Assembly (NCBI GenBank): GCA_021399405.1
Contig: JAAFKL010000097.1
Location: forward strand, 1 to 19,829
Direction of reading: 5' to 3'
DNA: 19,829 nucleotides
DNA from: Candidatus Heimdallarchaeota archaeon
GTDB lineage: Archaea; Asgardarchaeota; Heimdallarchaeia; Heimdallarchaeales; Kariarchaeaceae
The notes beneath the pieces were generated by a model. That model was not told the origin of the DNA and did not search any database. It saw nothing but the letters and a program-made list of their open reading frames with translations. This document shows positions 16,433 through 19,829 of this stretch, in pieces. Every line of letters begins with the position of its first letter. Positions within the stretch are counted from its first letter, which is position 1. Made by a program: the position numbers and the translations under genes.

Positions 16433-17830
16433 TTGCATCAACACAGACAATTACATCAATATGTAATGTTAGCACTCATATTCATGACGAGTTTATCATT
16501 TGGATCAATGCAAGTATTGAACGCAGACGGATCAACTAATGAGGAGAATAATGCAAGAACGATCAAAAGCTCTAACACACAGGGTTTTGATGCAGTAATT
16601 GCTGTTGTTTTCAACACAGGCGGCCTTTATGCTCAAGGGTATAATTATGTTGTTGTTGCTGGTTTAGTGGAAGCGAGAAATGAATATTTTCTCGCTATGT
16701 CCACAGTTGAGCCGATTGATGTTCCCTCAATAACCAGTAATCTCTTGCTCTTTGGTGCGGACTCAGAAAATGATTTAGTTATTAGTTTAGGTTTTGCTAG
16801 TGCAGATGGGGTTACTGCAGCAGCTCAAACGTACCCTCTAACAAATTTTACGATTGTAGATGCAGTTGTTGATTTACCTAATGTGGCAAGTGTGATATTT
16901 AAAGAACATGAAGGAAGTTTTCTTGCAGGAGCGATGGCAGCATTGACGACCTCCTCTGGTAAATTAGGTTTCTTGGGTGGGATGGATAATCCAGTAATTA
17001 ATAGGTACGGATCAGGGTTTGAACAAGGTGCGCGGTGGATTAATCCCGATGTTGAAATTACATGGGTATATTCTCCAGATCCTAATAATCCATGGAGTAA
17101 TGTAGCAGGCGGTAAAATAGTTGCTGAGAATATGATAAATTCAGGCATTGATATTATTTTTAGTGCTGCGGGTGTTACAGGTTTTGGAGTATTCGATGCT
17201 GTACAAGAAGCAACTGATGCTGGTAAAAAGACATATGCCATAGGTGCTGATGCCAATCAGGATAATCTTAAACCAGGCACAATCTTGACTTCAGTGACGA
17301 AGAGTCTTGATGTTGTAGTTAAGGGACAAATAGGAGATGTTGTAGCAGGTATTTGGAAAAGTGGGACAGATGTCTTGGGTGTGAAGGAAGGGGCAGTTAA
17401 TATCACGGGTATGGAGTTTACACAAACCGAAGCAAATACTACCTGTGGTAATAAAACAAGATTAGGTTTTATTAATGCATTAGCTGATTCTATAAGTAAT
17501 GGAAGTATTACAGTTGATGGGAATATTGTAGCTCAAGCAGATCGGAATAGGTTTGCCCACAATTGTACCGGAACATATTACGTTGAACCAGCCCCAACAG
17601 CTAGTCCAACAAATTCTAATTCCGAGCCAAGTTCAACTCCATCCACTTCAGATACACCAACTACAACAACCTCTGAGACATCAAATATTACAACATCCGA
17701 CCCAGATCGGTCATCCACATCTCAATCAGGATCCTCAAATGGACCGATTCCAGGATTTGCCTATTATATTACGAGTTTTGCCCTAATTATTACAATGATT
17801 TCACAAAAGCGGATTCAAAGAAAAAAATAA
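16433..17830 (+). CDS. BMP/PnrA-family solute-binding protein with C-terminal membrane anchor
   Basis: The 465-residue protein starts at TTG, with a strong AGGAGGGG site at about 16420-16427. Residues about 10-30 form a signal peptide. The core (about 45-365) matches the basic membrane protein/PnrA family, whose members bind nucleosides: DLVISLGFASADGV, KEHEGSFLAGAMAALTT, KLGFLGGMDNPVI, GFEQGARWINPDVEI, DIIFSAAGVTGFGVFDAVQEA and YAIGADANQDNLKPG. The tail is a Ser/Thr/Pro-rich stalk of about 55 residues (390-445), likely glycosylated, then PGFAYYITSFALIITMI and a basic end. There is no lipobox Cys, so it is anchored by its C-terminus, as is common in archaea. No ABC permease or ATPase gene is next to it. 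The ligand is unproven; a nucleoside is the family expectation. Confidence 0.88.
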   Translation: MHQHRQLHQYVMLALIFMTSLSFGSMQVLNADGSTNEENNARTIKSSNTQGFDAVIAVVFNTGGLYAQGYNYVVVAGLVEARNEYFLAMSTVEPIDVPSITSNLLLFGADSENDLVISLGFASADGVTAAAQTYPLTNFTIVDAVVDLPNVASVIFKEHEGSFLAGAMAALTTSSGKLGFLGGMDNPVINRYGSGFEQGARWINPDVEITWVYSPDPNNPWSNVAGGKIVAENMINSGIDIIFSAAGVTGFGVFDAVQEATDAGKKTYAIGADANQDNLKPGTILTSVTKSLDVVVKGQIGDVVAGIWKSGTDVLGVKEGAVNITGMEFTQTEANTTCGNKTRLGFINALADSISNGSITVDGNIVAQADRNRFAHNCTGTYYVEPAPTASPTNSNSEPSSTPSTSDTPTTTTSETSNITTSDPDRSSTSQSGSSNGPIPGFAYYITSFALIITMISQKRIQRKK

Positions 17831-17862
17831 CATAACGATCTCAACTGTTGATTTTTAATTAA

Positions 17863-18471
17863 TTAACCCTTCACATCGTCTATTATTCTTTCAAGGATAT
17901 TCCATTTACCATTTTCTAGCTTAAGATGAATAATTTCAGTATTACGTATTGAGAGATCTTCGGGTTTAATCAATCGTAATTTGTGGGTGAGAATTGACCT
18001 CATAGTCCCTCCATGACTAAATATTAGAATTGAATTCAAATTATTATACTTTCCTGCATCAATAATTTTTGTAAAAACATCTCCAGTCCGTTTGATAAAT
18101 TCAGATAATGGTTCGGATTGATATTTACCATGAAAGGTATCTTCAGTAAGATTGACCCATTTCAAGAAATCTTCCCTCGAAATTTCAATATCCTGAAATG
18201 GTAGTCCTTCAAGATTACTTCCGACTTCAATTTCTCTAAGATCAGGCTCTATTCTAACCACATCGTTAATTTCAGCCAAATTTAAACTTAAGATTGCAGT
18301 TCTCTTGGTACGTATTAAGTTTGATGAATAGACTCTATCATAACCCCCTGGAATAACACCCTGAAGGTTAATAGCCTGTTGAACACCGAGATCTGTTAAT
18401 TGTGGATCAGTTGTTATAATGCGATCCACGTTTCCTTTACTCTCTCCATGTCGTATTAGGTAAACATCCAT
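17863..18471 (-). CDS. Histidine phosphatase superfamily protein (phosphoglycerate-mutase-like)
   Basis: The 202-residue protein begins MDVYLIRHGESKGN, with the RHGE motif (residues 7-10) that supplies the phosphorylated His8. VYSSNLIRTKRTA gives the second conserved Arg, IEPDLREIEVGSNLEG the acid residue region, and ILIFSHGGTMRSIL the second catalytic His. Members include phosphoglycerate mutases, alpha-ribazole phosphatase and many small-molecule phosphatases, so the substrate is open. A CATAAAATAG box on the minus strand lies about 25 bases before the ATG, which suggests a leaderless transcript. It converges on the BMP gene with 32 bases between them. Confidence 0.9.
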   Translation of the reverse strand: MDVYLIRHGESKGNVDRIITTDPQLTDLGVQQAINLQGVIPGGYDRVYSSNLIRTKRTAILSLNLAEINDVVRIEPDLREIEVGSNLEGLPFQDIEISREDFLKWVNLTEDTFHGKYQSEPLSEFIKRTGDVFTKIIDAGKYNNLNSILIFSHGGTMRSILTHKLRLIKPEDLSIRNTEIIHLKLENGKWNILERIIDDVKG

Positions 18472-18634
18472 GTTAACTCAAATCTCATCTATTTTATGTA
18501 ACTATTAAGTTTGCGCTGTTGAGAAAATTAGAGATTTTTAATCTGTAAATAACACATTTATATTTATTAAAAAATTTATTTTCAACAAATAATAGCCTAA
18601 ATGATCATGTTGAGATGATCTGTGCAAGACCATA

Positions 18635-18649
18635 GATCTGTTGTTAACC
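18635..18649 (+). repeat. Left terminal inverted repeat of the IS630 element
   Basis: Fifteen bases, a perfect inverted match to 19815-19829, preceded by the dinucleotide TA. Confidence 0.9.
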
Positions 18650-18750
18650 CGCATTTCAACAAAGTTATTAGCCCTCAAAACACAAACTTCTAGGACAGTA
18701 GCTGAAGGATTCGGGATAGATTCTAAAAAGGTGAGAGATTCAGTAGCTAG

Positions 18751-19776
18751 ATGCTCAAATCAAACACCGTATCTCTCACTGATACAGAAATTAGAGATCT
18801 TGAAGAACTTTCGCAAATGAAAAGATATCATTTGAGATGCAAAATTATCATTTTTAACAACTTGGGCTTTGAGCCCAAGGATATTGCAGTTCAGCAAAAC
18901 TGCCATATTCAGACAGTGTGGTCTTGGCTGCGAAAATGGGAGCAATTCGGTTTTGAGGGTTTAAAGATAAAAGTGCGTGAAGAGAAACCGGAAATTTTGG
19001 AATGGAAAAATCGAGTTCTGGATGCCGTAGACACACGTCCCCAAGAATTGGGTTATGGTTTTGCCACTTGGTCGATCAAGCGTCTGTGGAGGCATATGAG
19101 GGATCAGGGTTGTCCTTTTGGTCATAATCGAATAGGTAAAGTTATGTTGGAGGGTGGCTTGAGGTTTCGTAGTACGAAGACTCACCCCTACGCAGTAAGT
19201 CCAGACTATGCAGAACGGAGAGCTAAGGTCTTTGAGGCATACTTGGATAAGGACAAAGATCATCTTGTATTGGTCTTGGACCAGAAGATCTTTTTGAGTA
19301 ATGTAGGAGTAAAAGGTCGGCAGTGGTCGACTTCAACCCCCACAATCCCTTCACATCAGTGGCATGAGGGTAAAGCTTTGATGTTGGGAGTGTATGATGT
19401 GAAAGCAGATAGGATGTATCATGTCTGGTTGAAGGATTTGAAAGCTCAAAGCATCAGAGATGGTTTTAGCAGAATTTTTCGAATGCTTCCCACTTTCAAA
19501 AAATGTTCCATAATTATGGATAATTACCAAGGTAACAGAGCTAAATTATTTCAAAAGAGCTTGAAACGGAAGAATGTGGAAGTTATATGGCTACCAGCTT
19601 GGAGTCCCCATCTAAGTTTGATAGAAAATAAATTCAGTTTAGTGAAGGCTGAAGCAATCGTTTCAGTGATAATTAAAAGTGTCCGTGTATTAAAACTCCA
19701 CGTGACGCGATGGGTTAAGTATTACAATGGTGCAAGAAAACAGCTCTATGCGAAGCCGAAATACGCTTTGGGATGA
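18751..19776 (+). CDS. IS630-family transposase (DDE type)
   Basis: The protein has 341 residues. An N-terminal helix-turn-helix region (LTDTEIRDLEEL..., GFEPKDIAVQQNCHIQTVWSWLRKW, about 9-63) binds the ends. A second helical region, GYGFATWSIKRLWRHM (101-116) and GHNRIGKVMLEGGL, follows as in IS630/winged-helix transposases. The catalytic triad appears as Asp177 (LVLVLDQKIF), Asp257 (SIIMDNYQGN) and Glu292 (WLPAWSPHLSLIENKF), with 34 residues between the last two, the DD34E spacing of the family. The residue after the first Asp is Gln where Glu is common. No frameshift or stop breaks the gene, so it may be active. An in-frame TAG immediately precedes the ATG at 18751, which fixes the longest possible start. 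No good ribosome binding site was seen. Confidence 0.92.
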   Translation: MLKSNTVSLTDTEIRDLEELSQMKRYHLRCKIIIFNNLGFEPKDIAVQQNCHIQTVWSWLRKWEQFGFEGLKIKVREEKPEILEWKNRVLDAVDTRPQELGYGFATWSIKRLWRHMRDQGCPFGHNRIGKVMLEGGLRFRSTKTHPYAVSPDYAERRAKVFEAYLDKDKDHLVLVLDQKIFLSNVGVKGRQWSTSTPTIPSHQWHEGKALMLGVYDVKADRMYHVWLKDLKAQSIRDGFSRIFRMLPTFKKCSIIMDNYQGNRAKLFQKSLKRKNVEVIWLPAWSPHLSLIENKFSLVKAEAIVSVIIKSVRVLKLHVTRWVKYYNGARKQLYAKPKYALG

Positions 19777-19814
19777 GTTTGTGATTTGAGGTGTGGGAAG
19801 TGAGTCAAATGTGA

Positions 19815-19829
19815 GGTTAACAACAGATC
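19815..19829 (-). repeat. Right terminal inverted repeat of the IS630 element, at the window edge
   Basis: Inverted match of the left end. The window stops at its last base, so any longer repeat or flanking TA is not visible. Confidence 0.9.

Larger units (their letters stand above)
18635..19829 (+). mobile_element. IS630-family insertion sequence, complete, about 1.2 kb
   Basis: The left end GATCTGTTGTTAACC (18635-18649) is repeated perfectly inverted at 19815-19829. A second inverted pair, CCTCAAAACACAAACT (18673-18688) and its near-perfect complement (19776-19791, 15 of 16), lies exactly 38 bases inside each end. The element is preceded by TA at 18633-18634, the usual target of this family. 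The right TA lies beyond the window, so the target duplication cannot be confirmed. It encloses one intact transposase gene. Confidence 0.9.

Noticed and set aside
18683..18800. Frame upstream of and overlapping the transposase start that reads like a helix-turn-helix (TVAEGFGIDSKKVRDSVAR)
   Set aside because: It is in another frame, has no start codon and ends after a short distance. The intact transposase already has its own N-terminal HTH, so this is probably chance.
1..19829. CRISPR arrays, tRNA and rRNA genes
   Set aside because: I looked for regularly spaced repeats and for conserved tRNA arm sequences outside coding regions and saw none. I could not run a structure-based search.

Overview
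This AT-rich window reads as chromosomal DNA from an archaeon. TATA-like boxes sit about 25 bases ahead of many start codons, which suggests leaderless transcripts. GTG and TTG starts are frequent. Surface proteins carry a Ser/Thr-rich stalk and a C-terminal membrane anchor, and an Lrp-type regulator is coupled to an aminotransferase. The protein style and the families of unknown paralogs would fit an Asgard (Heimdallarchaeia-like) genome, but no rRNA or other phylogenetic marker is present, so that placement is a guess.

Layout. Bases 1-292 hold the N-terminal part of a TnpB-type (IS200/IS605 OrfB) gene that runs off the left edge. Then come a membrane-anchored DUF3179 protein (563-1690), a convergent aminotransferase and Lrp/AsnC regulator operon (1679-3435), two tandem paralogs of about 357 residues (3847-6113), an alpha-methylacyl-CoA racemase-like CaiB/BaiF protein (6100-7161, minus), and a third paralog (7277-8350). 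The three paralogs look like degenerate aminoglycoside-phosphotransferase (APH)-fold proteins that have lost the catalytic motif.

The most distinctive part is 8443-10990. Two small paralogous proteins (81 and 86 residues, with a shared C-terminal block ending AHLYSRRF) flank a 514-residue regulator made of two tandem winged-helix halves. Both small genes have a 46-base identical promoter segment containing a near-palindromic site directly downstream of the TATA box. A third copy of the site lies just upstream of the regulator's own promoter. This looks like a compact, self-contained regulatory circuit of unknown function.

The right half holds a GT-C/GT87-like membrane glycosyltransferase (11117-12316), an EamA/DMT transporter (12374-13279, minus), a secreted and anchored PPC-like protein (13549-14934, minus), an unknown polytopic membrane protein (15008-15880, minus), a BMP/PnrA-family solute-binding protein with a long, potentially structured leader (16433-17830), a histidine phosphatase (17863-18471, minus), and a complete IS630-family element (18635-19829) whose right inverted repeat is the last sequence in the window. 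No rRNA, tRNA or CRISPR array was seen.
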